A stretch of 64,000 nt of DNA, taken from Alphaproteobacteria bacterium. GTDB lineage: Bacteria > Pseudomonadota > Alphaproteobacteria > Ferrovibrionales > Ferrovibrionaceae. The position numbers and the translations under genes are program-made. Below the pieces are notes generated by a model, which was not told the origin of the DNA, did no database searches, and worked only from the letters and a program-made list of their open reading frames with translations. Of this stretch, positions 51,971-59,396 are shown piece by piece (positions within the stretch are counted from its first letter, which is position 1; every line of letters begins with the position of its first letter). The stretch spans positions 47,953-111,952 of the forward strand of contig JAHCJQ010000003.1 in assembly GCA_026126215.1 (NCBI GenBank). Reading direction: 5' to 3'.

Positions 51971-52085
51971 CTTCATTTATCGGAACTGCCCATAACTTCG
52001 GTATTCACCTCCTGCGAATCGCTGTAGAAGCAGGTCACGGTCTTCGGAACCGAACATACGCGCAATAAGGCTTTGGAGGATCAAA

Positions 52086-52379
52086 ATGCCGGCGCCAAAA
52101 CAGACTGTCGTGACCCTGAAGCACATGGGCGAGGCGATCGCGAAGAAGCATGACATGCCGAAGAAGACGGCGAATGGCGTGCTCGATGACATGGTCGCCC
52201 TGCTTGGCAAGCACCTGAAGAAGGGCGACAAGATCCGCATCGCGGGCCTTGGCATCTTCCAGGTTCGCAAGCGTCCGGCCCGCATGGGCCGCAACCCGGC
52301 GACGGGCGAGCCGATCAAGATCAAGGCGAGCAAGAAGATTGCCTTCCGCCCCGCGAAGGACCTGAAGGAGTCGATCTGA
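52086..52379 (+). CDS. HU/IHF-family DNA-binding protein
   Basis: A 97-residue member of the bacterial histone-like family. Helical N-terminal dimerisation region (VTLKHMGEAIAKKH...VLDDMVALLGKHLKKGD), then the strand GDKIRIAGLGIFQVRKRPAR and the DNA-binding arm with the intercalating-proline context RMGRNPATGEPIKIKA, ending KKIAFRPAKDLKE. The arm motif GRNPxTGE is diagnostic. The N-terminal MPAPKQTVV extension is characteristic of an alphaproteobacterial HU-like subgroup. It is flanked by terminators on both sides, so it is a single-gene unit; a well-placed GGAGG lies before the ATG. Confidence 0.93.
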   Translation: MPAPKQTVVTLKHMGEAIAKKHDMPKKTANGVLDDMVALLGKHLKKGDKIRIAGLGIFQVRKRPARMGRNPATGEPIKIKASKKIAFRPAKDLKESI

Positions 52380-52390
52380 GCCTCTGGCAT

Positions 52391-52410
52391 CGCCGGGGTG
52401 CGCCCCGGCG
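52391..52410 (+). terminator. Hairpin after the HU gene
   Basis: CGCCGGGG-TGCG-CCCCGGCG, an 8-bp GC stem with a tetraloop 11 bases after the HU stop. No U-run follows. It is the first of two tandem hairpins. Confidence 0.5.
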
Positions 52411-52441
52411 CAATCAGAATCGACCGAGTTGACCGCAGCTT

Positions 52442-52480
52442 TCGGCCGCGCCGCCACGAACGGCGCGGCCGATGGTTTTT
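52442..52480 (+). terminator. Strong intrinsic terminator between convergent genes
   Basis: TCGGCCGCGCCG and CGGCGCGGCCGA form a perfect 12-bp stem with a 7-base loop, followed by TGGTTTTT. It ends HU transcription and lies 35 bases beyond the stop of the convergent TPP-enzyme gene. Confidence 0.85.
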
Positions 52481-52514
52481 CGGTCTGTGGTTCTTCGGTC
52501 CGTGGTTTTCGGGT

Positions 52515-54059
52515 CTACAGAACCGCCTCGATGAGATAGGGGCCGCGCGCGGCGAGGCCGGCGCGGAAAGCCTTGATGAAGCCGGCCATCGAATCGACTC
52601 TCTGTCCGGGCACGCCCATGCCGCGCGCCATGCTCACCCAGTCCAGATCCGGATTGCCGAGACTGAGCATGTCCAGGGCCTTCCGGCCCGGATTCTCGGC
52701 CCCGACATTCATCAGCTCGCCCTTGAGGATGGCGTAGGAGCGGTTCGACCAGACGATGGTCAGGACATCGAGTTGTTCGCGCGCCTGGGTCCAGAGCGCC
52801 TGCAGCGTGTACATGCCGCTGCCGTCGCCTTCGAGGTTGATGACCTTGCGTTCCGGGCAGGCGACGGCGGCGCCGGTCGCCAGCGGCATGCCGAGTCCGA
52901 TCGAGCCGCCTGTGAGCTGCAGCCAGTCATGCGGTGCCGCGCCGCGCGTCAGCGGGAAGAAGCCGCGGCCGGTCGTGACCGACTCGTCGCAGATGATGGC
53001 ATCCTCGGGCATCAGCGCGCCGAGGGTGGCGGCGATGGCCTCGGCCACGATGGGTCCGTCGGCGGGAAGGTCCGGGCGCCTGGCGGGCGGCGCCGCGAGT
53101 GATTTCGCCGCCCCCACTTCGTCGGCCAGCCATTCCAGCGCGCCGATGATGTCCTCGTCGGCGGTGGCAAGCGTCTCGATCCGGCAGTCCGGATGGGCGA
53201 GCAGGCTGGGCTTGCCGGGATAGGCGAAGAAGGCGACCGGCGCCTTTGCGCCCACCAGGATCATGCGGCGGAAGTCCTGCAGGACCTTGACCGCCTGATC
53301 GACGGGATAGGGAACCCGCTCGACCGAAACCCGGCCGGCGCCCCGTTGGATACGGCCGTTGGCATACTGGGCCATGATGCGCGCGCCGGTCTTTTCGGCG
53401 ATCCGCGCGGCGAGCGAGAGGCCATGGGCGCGCAGGGCCACGCCGGTGAGCAGCAGCAAGGTCGGCTCGCCCGATCGCAGCGCGCGCAGCGATGCGTCTA
53501 TCGCGGCCCGCGCGACCGGCGGGCGCGGTTCGATGGCGGCGATGCGCCCACGCGATCCACCCTCGTTCCAGGCCGTGTCCGCCGGCAGGATCAGGGTGGC
53601 GATCTGTCCCGGCGCGCGGCTGGCCGCGGCGATGGCATCCGCGCCATCCTGGCCCACGCTGCCCGCTTCCGTCGCCGTTCGCACCCAGTGGGACATCGGA
53701 CGGGCAAGCGCCTCGATATCCGAGGTCAGCGGCGCGTCATGTTTGCGATGATAGGTCGCGTGCTCGCCCACGATATTGACGACCGGCGACATGGCCCGCC
53801 GGGCATTGTGCAGGTTGGCAAGGCCGTTGGCGAGGCCGGGCCCGAGATGGAGCAGGGTCGAACCCGGCCGGTCCGCCATTCGCGCGTAGCCGTCGGCGGC
53901 GCCCGTCGCCACGCCCTCGAACAGGCAGAGGACGCAGCGCATGCCTTCGACCTTGTCCAGGGCGGCGACGAAATGCATTTCCGAGGTTCCGGGATTGGTG
54001 AAGCAGACATCGACGCCGCCATCGACCATCGTGCGAACCAGACTCTCTGCGCCGTTCAT
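52515..54059 (-). CDS. Thiamine pyrophosphate-dependent enzyme, acetolactate synthase-like
   Basis: A 514-residue enzyme. The ATG at 54059 (MNGAESLVRTMVDGGVD) follows GGGGGAGG; an upstream start at 54101 is less well supported. The catalytic Glu lies in LFEGVATGAADGYARMA, and the TPP/Mg motif is GDGSGMYTLQALW...WSNRSY. The central domain (VARAAIDASLRAL...) matches the usual TPP_enzyme_M region. It is annotated in relatives as acetolactate synthase large subunit, but it lacks a small-subunit neighbour, so a decarboxylase or benzaldehyde-lyase-like activity on another 2-oxo acid is equally likely. It is divergent from the TadG-like gene. Confidence 0.83.
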   Translation of the reverse strand: MNGAESLVRTMVDGGVDVCFTNPGTSEMHFVAALDKVEGMRCVLCLFEGVATGAADGYARMADRPGSTLLHLGPGLANGLANLHNARRAMSPVVNIVGEHATYHRKHDAPLTSDIEALARPMSHWVRTATEAGSVGQDGADAIAAASRAPGQIATLILPADTAWNEGGSRGRIAAIEPRPPVARAAIDASLRALRSGEPTLLLLTGVALRAHGLSLAARIAEKTGARIMAQYANGRIQRGAGRVSVERVPYPVDQAVKVLQDFRRMILVGAKAPVAFFAYPGKPSLLAHPDCRIETLATADEDIIGALEWLADEVGAAKSLAAPPARRPDLPADGPIVAEAIAATLGALMPEDAIICDESVTTGRGFFPLTRGAAPHDWLQLTGGSIGLGMPLATGAAVACPERKVINLEGDGSGMYTLQALWTQAREQLDVLTIVWSNRSYAILKGELMNVGAENPGRKALDMLSLGNPDLDWVSMARGMGVPGQRVDSMAGFIKAFRAGLAARGPYLIEAVL

Positions 54060-54226
54060 CAATCCTCCCCCGAAGGAGACCGCGTCCGGTCCCTCTGCCA
54101 CCGATTGAAATTCACGGAGTTATAAGGCTTTGCCGGCGATCTTGCGAGCGGCCGATGACCGCGCTCACACGCCGGTGCCGATAGATGGAAAATCCCCGGA
54201 ATTCGTTGGCAAAACTCGATCATTCC

Positions 54227-54241
54227 TTAAACGGAAATTAA
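54227..54241. promoter_or_regulatory. Full CtrA-type box upstream of the Tad locus
   Basis: TTAAACGGAAATTAA is an exact TTAA-N7-TTAA. It lies 54 bases before the ATG of the TadG-like gene in a 235-base divergent promoter region. CtrA is known to control pilus genes in Caulobacter. A chance match in an AT-richer intergenic region cannot be excluded. Confidence 0.5.
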
Positions 54242-54294
54242 TGCGGCAGGCAGGATATTCCCGGATCGGGCGAAACAGGTGCCAGGAGACAATC

Positions 54295-55584
54295 ATGTTG
54301 AAAGCGTTCTGGCATCGCCTGGCCAGGGCAGGCGATGGCGGCGTGGCGGTGACGGTGGCGGCGGCGGCGCCGATCATCATCGGCATGGCCGGCCTCGGCG
54401 TCGAAGCGGGAGTCTGGTATCTCGACAAGCGGCAGGCGCAGACGGCCGCTGATGCGGGTGCATTCGCCGGCGCGCTGGAGCGCTGGCGCGGCAACTCGGC
54501 CGGCGTGCAGACCGCCGTCACCCAGGCGGTCACCAAGAACGGCTATGTCAACGGTTCGGATGCCGTGGTGACGATACATCATCCGCCGAGCCAGGGCGCC
54601 TATGCCGGCAGCGGTTCGGCAGTGGAAGTCATCGTCCAGCGTTCGCACCAGCCGCTCTTTGCCGCCCTCTTCGTCGGCGGGAATGTCAACGTCGCGGCGC
54701 GCGCCGTGGCCCAGGTGCAGACTATCGGCAGGGCCTGCGTGCTGGCGCTCGATCTCACCGCCTCGTCGGCCATCGGCAACAAGGGCAATCCCTTCGTCGA
54801 CATGACCGGTTGCGTGCTGGCCGCCAATTCCAACAGCCAGAGCGCCATCGCCCTGTCCGGCTCCTCGCAGCTCGCTGCGAATTCGCTGTGGATGGTCGGC
54901 AACTACACGAAAAGCGGATCGGCGCAGATGAACCTCGCGAGCGCGCCGATGGTCAATGCCTGGGCGCTGGACAATCCCTATGCGGACAAGACGGTCGGCC
55001 CGACCGGTACCTGCGCGCACAACAACTATTATGTCGGGTCCGGCAATGTCACCATGTCGCCCGGGACCTATTGTGGCGGCATCTCGATCGGATCGCAGGC
55101 AACCGTCGCCCTCAATCCCGGCACCTACGTCATCGATCGCGGCGATTTCAACGTCAGCGCCCAGGCGGTGGTGACCTGCAACTGCAGCACGCCGGGCTCG
55201 GGCGTCACAATCGTGCTGACCAGCTCCGGCGCCACCAGCCAGATCGGCACCGTGACGATCAATGGCGGCGCCCATGTCGAGCTCAAGGCGCCTTCCGATC
55301 CGTCCTATGCCCATCCGGGCCTGGTCGTCTATCAGGACGAGCGCGCGCCGAGCAACAAGACCGCCAAATTCAATGGCGGCGCGACCATGCGGCTGACCGG
55401 CGCCGTCTACATGTCGGGGCAGGAAGTGGAGTGGGCGGGCGACAATTCCACCACTGCCCCGACCTGCACCGAGGTGGTGGCGCGCCGGATCACCTTCACC
55501 GGCAATTCCAAGATCGACAACAGCTCCTGCGAGGAGATGGGCGTGACGCCGATCCAGATCACCGGCGTGCGTCTCGTGGAATAG
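54295..55584 (+). CDS. TadG-like pilus assembly protein with beta-helix-type C-terminus
   Basis: A 429-residue protein from the ATG at 54295 after CAGGAGAC; the frame upstream to 54130 overlaps the promoter region and CtrA box. The N-terminal TadE/G-type segment GGVAVTVAAAAPIIIGMAGLG is a prepilin-like membrane helix, followed by the Tad-N pattern EAGVWYLDKRQAQTAADAGA. Instead of a von Willebrand domain, the rest (~150-429) is rich in Gly, Ser, Thr and Asn with repeating short strands (NPGTYVIDRGDFNVS, TVTINGGAHVELKA, FNGGATMRLTGAVYMSG), suggesting a right-handed beta-helix or polymer-forming surface domain. Two TadE-like genes follow in the same direction. Confidence 0.75.
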   Translation: MLKAFWHRLARAGDGGVAVTVAAAAPIIIGMAGLGVEAGVWYLDKRQAQTAADAGAFAGALERWRGNSAGVQTAVTQAVTKNGYVNGSDAVVTIHHPPSQGAYAGSGSAVEVIVQRSHQPLFAALFVGGNVNVAARAVAQVQTIGRACVLALDLTASSAIGNKGNPFVDMTGCVLAANSNSQSAIALSGSSQLAANSLWMVGNYTKSGSAQMNLASAPMVNAWALDNPYADKTVGPTGTCAHNNYYVGSGNVTMSPGTYCGGISIGSQATVALNPGTYVIDRGDFNVSAQAVVTCNCSTPGSGVTIVLTSSGATSQIGTVTINGGAHVELKAPSDPSYAHPGLVVYQDERAPSNKTAKFNGGATMRLTGAVYMSGQEVEWAGDNSTTAPTCTEVVARRITFTGNSKIDNSSCEEMGVTPIQITGVRLVE

Positions 55585-55596
55585 GAGGCCGATTCC

Positions 55597-56034
55597 GTGT
55601 CCGGTTCCCTGCGCGGCCTTCCCGGAGATACAGGCGGCAACGTGCTGGTCGAGTTCGCCTTTGCGGTGCCGATACTGGTCACGCTGCTGATCGGCCTGGT
55701 CGATTTCGGAGCCGGCGTGCATGACATGCTGGGGCTGCGCTCGGCCGCGCGGGCTGGGGCGGAGTACGCGGTGGCGCGCCCGACCGACCTCGAGGGCGTG
55801 AGCGCCGTCGTCCTCGCATCGACCGACCTCAAGCAGGACGCGGTGACGGTTACGACGACGAACTTCTGCGAATGCCCGAACGGCGCGGCCGTCGCCTGCG
55901 ATGGCACCTGCAGCGGCGTCATCCGCGAATATGTCAGGGTCCGGGTCAGCCAGCCCTTCGCGCCGATCCTGCCCTATGGCCACCTGGTGATGCCCGACGA
56001 AATCGTCGGCGAGGCCGTGGTGCGGGTGCGGTGA
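55597..56034 (+). CDS. TadE-like pseudopilin
   Basis: A 145-residue protein from a GTG at 55597. The N-terminal TadE signature NVLVEFAFAVPILVTLLIGLVD has the VEFA pattern around the pseudopilin cleavage region, followed by a single helix and FGAGVHDMLGLRSAARAGAEYA. A four-Cys segment (FCECPNGAAVACDGTCSG) is unusual and may form disulfides outside the membrane. It lies 12 bases after the TadG-like gene. It belongs to the minor pilins of the Flp/Tad pilus. Confidence 0.82.
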   Translation: MSGSLRGLPGDTGGNVLVEFAFAVPILVTLLIGLVDFGAGVHDMLGLRSAARAGAEYAVARPTDLEGVSAVVLASTDLKQDAVTVTTTNFCECPNGAAVACDGTCSGVIREYVRVRVSQPFAPILPYGHLVMPDEIVGEAVVRVR

Positions 56035-56039
56035 GGACC

Positions 56040-56420
56040 ATGCGTCTTTTCGCGTGCGAGCGGGGCAATGCGGCGGTCGAGTTCTCGCTGGTCGCGCCGC
56101 TCTTCATCTCGCTCCTGCTCGGCGTCGTGGAGTTCGGACGCTATCACTGGATCCAGAACGGGTTGCGCTTCGCCGTCGAGGAAGCCGGCCGGTTCGCCAT
56201 CGCCAACAGCTCCGCCAGCGCCGAAACCATCGCGGGAAAGGTGCTGGCGAAGGCACCGAGCACAGGCACGGCGCCGGTCATCGACGTTCAGGCAAGCAGC
56301 TCCGGCGGCATGAACTTCATCACCATCCAGGCCAGCACCGATTTCAGCTTCCTGATGCCCTTTCTGCCGATCGGGCCATTGCCGATCGCCAGTCGCACGA
56401 CGGTGCCGGTGGGAAGCTGA
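56040..56420 (+). CDS. TadE-like pseudopilin (second)
   Basis: A 126-residue protein. The ATG at 56040 follows GTGAGGACC; a GTG overlapping the previous stop at 56031 is an alternative. The N-terminal AAVEFSLVAPLFISLLLGVVEFGR is a textbook TadE/F prepilin-like segment, followed by a short extracellular domain. It is paired with the preceding TadE gene as in many Tad loci (TadE/TadF-type). Its stop is one base from the 3' end of the convergent protease gene. Confidence 0.82.
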   Translation: MRLFACERGNAAVEFSLVAPLFISLLLGVVEFGRYHWIQNGLRFAVEEAGRFAIANSSASAETIAGKVLAKAPSTGTAPVIDVQASSSGGMNFITIQASTDFSFLMPFLPIGPLPIASRTTVPVGS

Positions 56421-56421
56421 T

Positions 56422-57297
56422 CTACTTGTAGCACTGCACGCGCGCCATGAAGCGGCGCGCATGATCGAGAATGTCCGTTGGCCGGTTGCCGGACCCTGCA
56501 TGGCCCGGCCGGAAGCGGACATTGTGACGCTCCAGGAAGCCCACCATCGTGTCGTGATCGACAGCGATGGCGACGTCCGGCACGACGCGCCGCGTTTCCG
56601 CATAGACGCGCACCGTGTCGATCCGCGCAAAGACGACGCCGACCACGAGGCCGTTCTCGTCGAGGACCGGTCCGCCGGACGTGCCGCGCCGGATCGAGGC
56701 ATTGATCGCCAGCCGTCCGCCGGCGCCGGGCAGCGTCGAGCGCAGGATTTGCCCCTCGACGCCGACCGGGGCGAGCGAGGCCAGGCCCTGGACCGGATAG
56801 CCGACGATGGTGACATGATCGCCCGGCTGCCAGTCGGGGCGCACATGGATCGCGGCGAGACCGGGCGGCGGGGTGGCGACCTGCAGCAGCGCCAGGTCGT
56901 CGCCCTCGTCGGTTGCCACCACGCGCGCGGCGCTGGTGAAACGCTCCGTCGCGGTGGTGACGCCGATGCCGCGGCATTCGTCGATCACATGGTGGTTGGT
57001 GAGAATATGCGCCGCTTCCGACACGTAGAAGCCCGTGCCGACGCCGGCGAGCCGCATGCCGGCAAAGGTGCTGTCGACCGGCTGGCGGAGTGCGCGGCGG
57101 ATGCGCTCGGTCCGCCTTTCCCTGATCCTGTCCGCCTCCGCCGCATCGACGATCCGGCCCTCGCACTCATCGGCCGCGGTCTCGCTCACGACCTCACGCG
57201 GTTCGTCGAGGCAGAAAACCGTCCGCGCAAGTCCCGGCCCGGGCAGCGCGAGCAAGGCAATGACCACCGCCGCCGATATGCCAAGCGCACATCGCAT
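56422..57297 (-). CDS. Secreted trypsin-like (S1C) serine protease
   Basis: A 291-residue protein with signal peptide MRCALGISAAVVIALLALPG; ATG at 57297, the frame to 57360 being non-signal. The catalytic triad is visible: His in HILTNHHVID, Asp in DEGDDLALLQV and Ser in RRGTSGGPVLDE. There is one trypsin-like domain and no visible PDZ domain, unlike DegP/HtrA. It is encoded on the opposite strand inside the Tad locus, between TadE-like and Flp genes. It may process or quality-control pilus or surface proteins, or may simply be an insertion of an unrelated gene. Confidence 0.82.
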   Translation of the reverse strand: MRCALGISAAVVIALLALPGPGLARTVFCLDEPREVVSETAADECEGRIVDAAEADRIRERRTERIRRALRQPVDSTFAGMRLAGVGTGFYVSEAAHILTNHHVIDECRGIGVTTATERFTSAARVVATDEGDDLALLQVATPPPGLAAIHVRPDWQPGDHVTIVGYPVQGLASLAPVGVEGQILRSTLPGAGGRLAINASIRRGTSGGPVLDENGLVVGVVFARIDTVRVYAETRRVVPDVAIAVDHDTMVGFLERHNVRFRPGHAGSGNRPTDILDHARRFMARVQCYK

Positions 57298-57693
57298 GTC
57301 TGACGTCCCCCGTCTCCTTTGCAAGATTAAGCGGCGAGGGCCCGGTTGCGCTACCCGCAACCTTCTGTTCCGGCATGGTTTTCCCGATCGGCGGAAAATG
57401 CCTCGAATTTCGATCTAATACTTCACAAAATTTATGCAAATGAAAAGAAGGCTTCTTTTCTTGTAATGTGTAAATATAGCACAAAGCGAAGCGATAGATA
57501 AATAACAATACCAATAATAAATATAAAGGCATTCATCATATACATAGATAAAGTCAGATAATATCCGAGTGATGATTCATTTTATTATAATAGGAAAGTA
57601 AAACAGCATTTTTCTCAAGCCGGATTCACGCGTCGTTAAGAAATGCCCGGTAGCCTCACCCTCGTCGCAAACAGCCTTCGGGAGAGGCGAACC
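57298..57693. other. Intergenic region with AT-rich island upstream of flp
   Basis: The 396-base gap between the protease gene (minus) and flp (plus) has no convincing gene. Bases 57421-57600 contain 48 G or C in 180 by my count, about 27%, against roughly 60-65% in neighbouring genes. The island contains a perfect 19-bp palindrome at 57442-57460 and a TATAATAGG-like -10 candidate near 57584. It probably holds the pilin promoter and a regulatory target (AT-rich DNA-binding silencer, or UP-element-like sequences). Foreign origin is also possible. Confidence 0.65.
57442..57460. promoter_or_regulatory. 19-bp AT-rich palindrome upstream of flp
   Basis: GAAAAGAAG-G-CTTCTTTTC, a perfect inverted repeat with a single central base, lies ~235 bases before the flp start inside the AT-rich island. 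It could be an operator or, read in the minus direction, part of a hairpin. The function is not known. Confidence 0.4.
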
Positions 57694-57891
57694 ATGTTCA
57701 AGATGATCAGCAAGCTGCTTAAGGACGAGTCCGGCGCGACCGCCATCGAATACGGTCTCATTGCCGCGCTCGTTTCCGTCGCCGCCATCGGTGCCCTGGG
57801 CGCCATGGGCGACTCGCTCGACGGCATCTTCACCTTCGTGTCGACCACGCTGGAAGCTGCCGTGACCTCCGGTACGGGCGGCACGCCGTAA
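57694..57891 (+). CDS. flp: Flp/Tad pilus major pilin
   Basis: A 65-residue Flp-type pilin from the ATG at 57694 after GGGAGAGGCG. A short basic leader (MFKMISKLLKDESG) ends at the prepilin cleavage site, and the mature part begins ATAIEYGLIAALVSVAAIGAL, with the diagnostic Gly-x-x-x-x-Glu-Tyr. The remaining ~40 residues are the hydrophobic helix and a short tail. It is cleaved by the CpaA peptidase encoded next, then polymerised by CpaE/CpaF machinery. A GC hairpin follows its stop, and a ~27% GC upstream region probably carries its promoter. Confidence 0.93.
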   Translation: MFKMISKLLKDESGATAIEYGLIAALVSVAAIGALGAMGDSLDGIFTFVSTTLEAAVTSGTGGTP

Positions 57892-57906
57892 CGCCGCATC
57901 GCGCAA

Positions 57907-57928
57907 GGGGCGGCGGCAACGCCGCCCC
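57907..57928 (+). terminator. Intercistronic hairpin with GCAA tetraloop after flp
   Basis: GGGGCGGCG-GCAA-CGCCGCCCC, a perfect 9-bp GC stem with a GNRA-type loop 15 bases after the flp stop, lacks a U-run. It probably stabilises the pilin mRNA or partly terminates before cpaA, so that pilin is made in excess. Confidence 0.6.
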
Positions 57929-57978
57929 GAGCGTCGCCAGCGCGTGATCGATCGAAAGGCAACAGGAGTGAGAACAGT

Positions 57979-58458
57979 ATGTTGCAGATCACGCTTCAGA
58001 AGCTGCTCCTGTTGCCCTGCATCGCCCTGCTGCTCTGGGCGGCGATCTCTGACCTGACAAGTCTGCGTATTCCGAACATCGCCAGCTTAGGGATAGCCCT
58101 GCTCTTTCCGGCGCAGTTCCTGCTGCATGGCGATCTCAAGCTCATCCTGTTCTCCGTACTGATCGGCGCCGCCGTCTTCGCGGCCGGCGCCGGTCTTTTT
58201 GCCGCCGGTCTGCTGGGCGGGGGCGATGTCAAGCTGCTGGCGGCCGTCGCACTCTGGGCGGGGCCGCAGGGCATCTTCCCCTTTCTGCTGGTGACGGTGA
58301 TCGCCGGTGCCGCCTGCGCGCTGGTGATGATGACGCCGGTCGGCAGTTTCGTGCAGGCGATGAACGGCGGGCTGGCTCGCCAGAAACTCGTCATGCCCTA
58401 CGGTGTTGCCATCGCCGTTGGCGGCCTGTTCATCCTTCTTAAACCATTGACGGCATAA
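57979..58458 (+). CDS. cpaA: Prepilin peptidase CpaA/TadV
   Basis: A 159-residue inner-membrane aspartic peptidase of ~5 helices. The two catalytic aspartates lie in the family motifs AAISDLTSLRIPN and GGGDVKLLAAVALW (GxGDxK type). Length matches stand-alone TadV/CpaA peptidases that lack the methylase domain of PilD. It cleaves the Flp leader and probably the TadE-like pseudopilins. It follows flp by 87 bases across a hairpin, with AGGAG upstream of the ATG. Confidence 0.92.
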   Translation: MLQITLQKLLLLPCIALLLWAAISDLTSLRIPNIASLGIALLFPAQFLLHGDLKLILFSVLIGAAVFAAGAGLFAAGLLGGGDVKLLAAVALWAGPQGIFPFLLVTVIAGAACALVMMTPVGSFVQAMNGGLARQKLVMPYGVAIAVGGLFILLKPLTA

Positions 58459-58499
58459 GGTTTGCCGCAGGTGGCGAACCTCCTTCAAGGCTGGAAAAC

Positions 58500-59396
58500 A
58501 TGAGGCTGCGCGGTGTAATTCTGCTGCTTCTTGCATTGATGACCGCCGCCGGCGCGGCGCTGCTCACGCGGGGCTGGCTGCAATCCCAGCGCGTCAGCGT
58601 GGCGGCCCCCGCGCCGCAGGCCCCGGCCAGGGTCACGACCCAGGTCCTGGTCGCCAAGACCGATCTCTCCATCGGCAGTTTCGTGCGGCCGGAAGACCTG
58701 CGCTGGCAGGCCTGGCCGGATGCGACGCTCGCTCCCGGCTACGTGCTGCAGGGCACGCGTCCGCTCGAGGATTTCGTGGGCTCGGTGGTGCGCAACTCGG
58801 TCACCGCCGGCGAGCCGGTCACGGAAGCCAAGGTGGTGACGCCCGGCAATTCCGGCTTCCTCGCCGCCGTGCTCAGCCCCGGCAAGCGCGCGATCTCGGT
58901 TCCCGTCAACGCCACATCGGGCATCTCGGGCTTCGTCTTTCCGGGGGACCATGTCGATCTGATCCTGACCCATACCCTGCCCAAGGAGATCGCGGGCAAC
59001 GACCGGCGCGCGAGCGAGACCGTGCTGCGCGATATCCGCGTGCTGGCCATCGACCAGAAGGTGGAAGGCAAGGCCGGCGAGGCGGTCGTGGCAAGGACCG
59101 CGACGCTCGAGGTCACGCCGAAGCAAGGCGAGATGATTTCCGTCGTCGTCGAGATGGGCAAGCTCTCGCTGATGCTGCGCGCGATGGCACGCGACGAGAT
59201 CGTCGAAGAGCAGGTGGAAAAGCAGTCCGGCGTCACCCTGGACAGCGACGTGAGCCTGCTGCTGCCCAAGCCCGGACGGAACAGGGCGGGCGATGGCGAT
59301 GACCGGCAGACCGTGACGCTGCTGCGCGGCTCCCGCGGCAAGGGCGGCGGCAGTTCCGCCGATGTGGCGGTCAAGCCCGCGCCGGTGACGCAATGA
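58500..59396 (+). CDS. cpaB: Flp pilus assembly protein CpaB/RcpC
   Basis: A 298-residue periplasmic protein anchored by an N-terminal helix (GVILLLLALMTAAGAALL). The SAF domain (~45-110: TTQVLVAKTDLSIGSFVRPEDLRWQ) and RcpC core (RAISVPVNATSGISGFVFPGD, VDLILTH) are clear. It helps the secretin form a channel for the pilus. Its stop overlaps the cpaC start (ATGA). Confidence 0.92.
   Translation: MRLRGVILLLLALMTAAGAALLTRGWLQSQRVSVAAPAPQAPARVTTQVLVAKTDLSIGSFVRPEDLRWQAWPDATLAPGYVLQGTRPLEDFVGSVVRNSVTAGEPVTEAKVVTPGNSGFLAAVLSPGKRAISVPVNATSGISGFVFPGDHVDLILTHTLPKEIAGNDRRASETVLRDIRVLAIDQKVEGKAGEAVVARTATLEVTPKQGEMISVVVEMGKLSLMLRAMARDEIVEEQVEKQSGVTLDSDVSLLLPKPGRNRAGDGDDRQTVTLLRGSRGKGGGSSADVAVKPAPVTQ

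Noticed and set aside
54238..55983. A 581-codon minus-strand frame opposite the TadG/TadE genes
   Set aside because: It crosses the junction of two plus-strand genes that carry TadE-type helices; His/Gly/Arg-rich with no motif.
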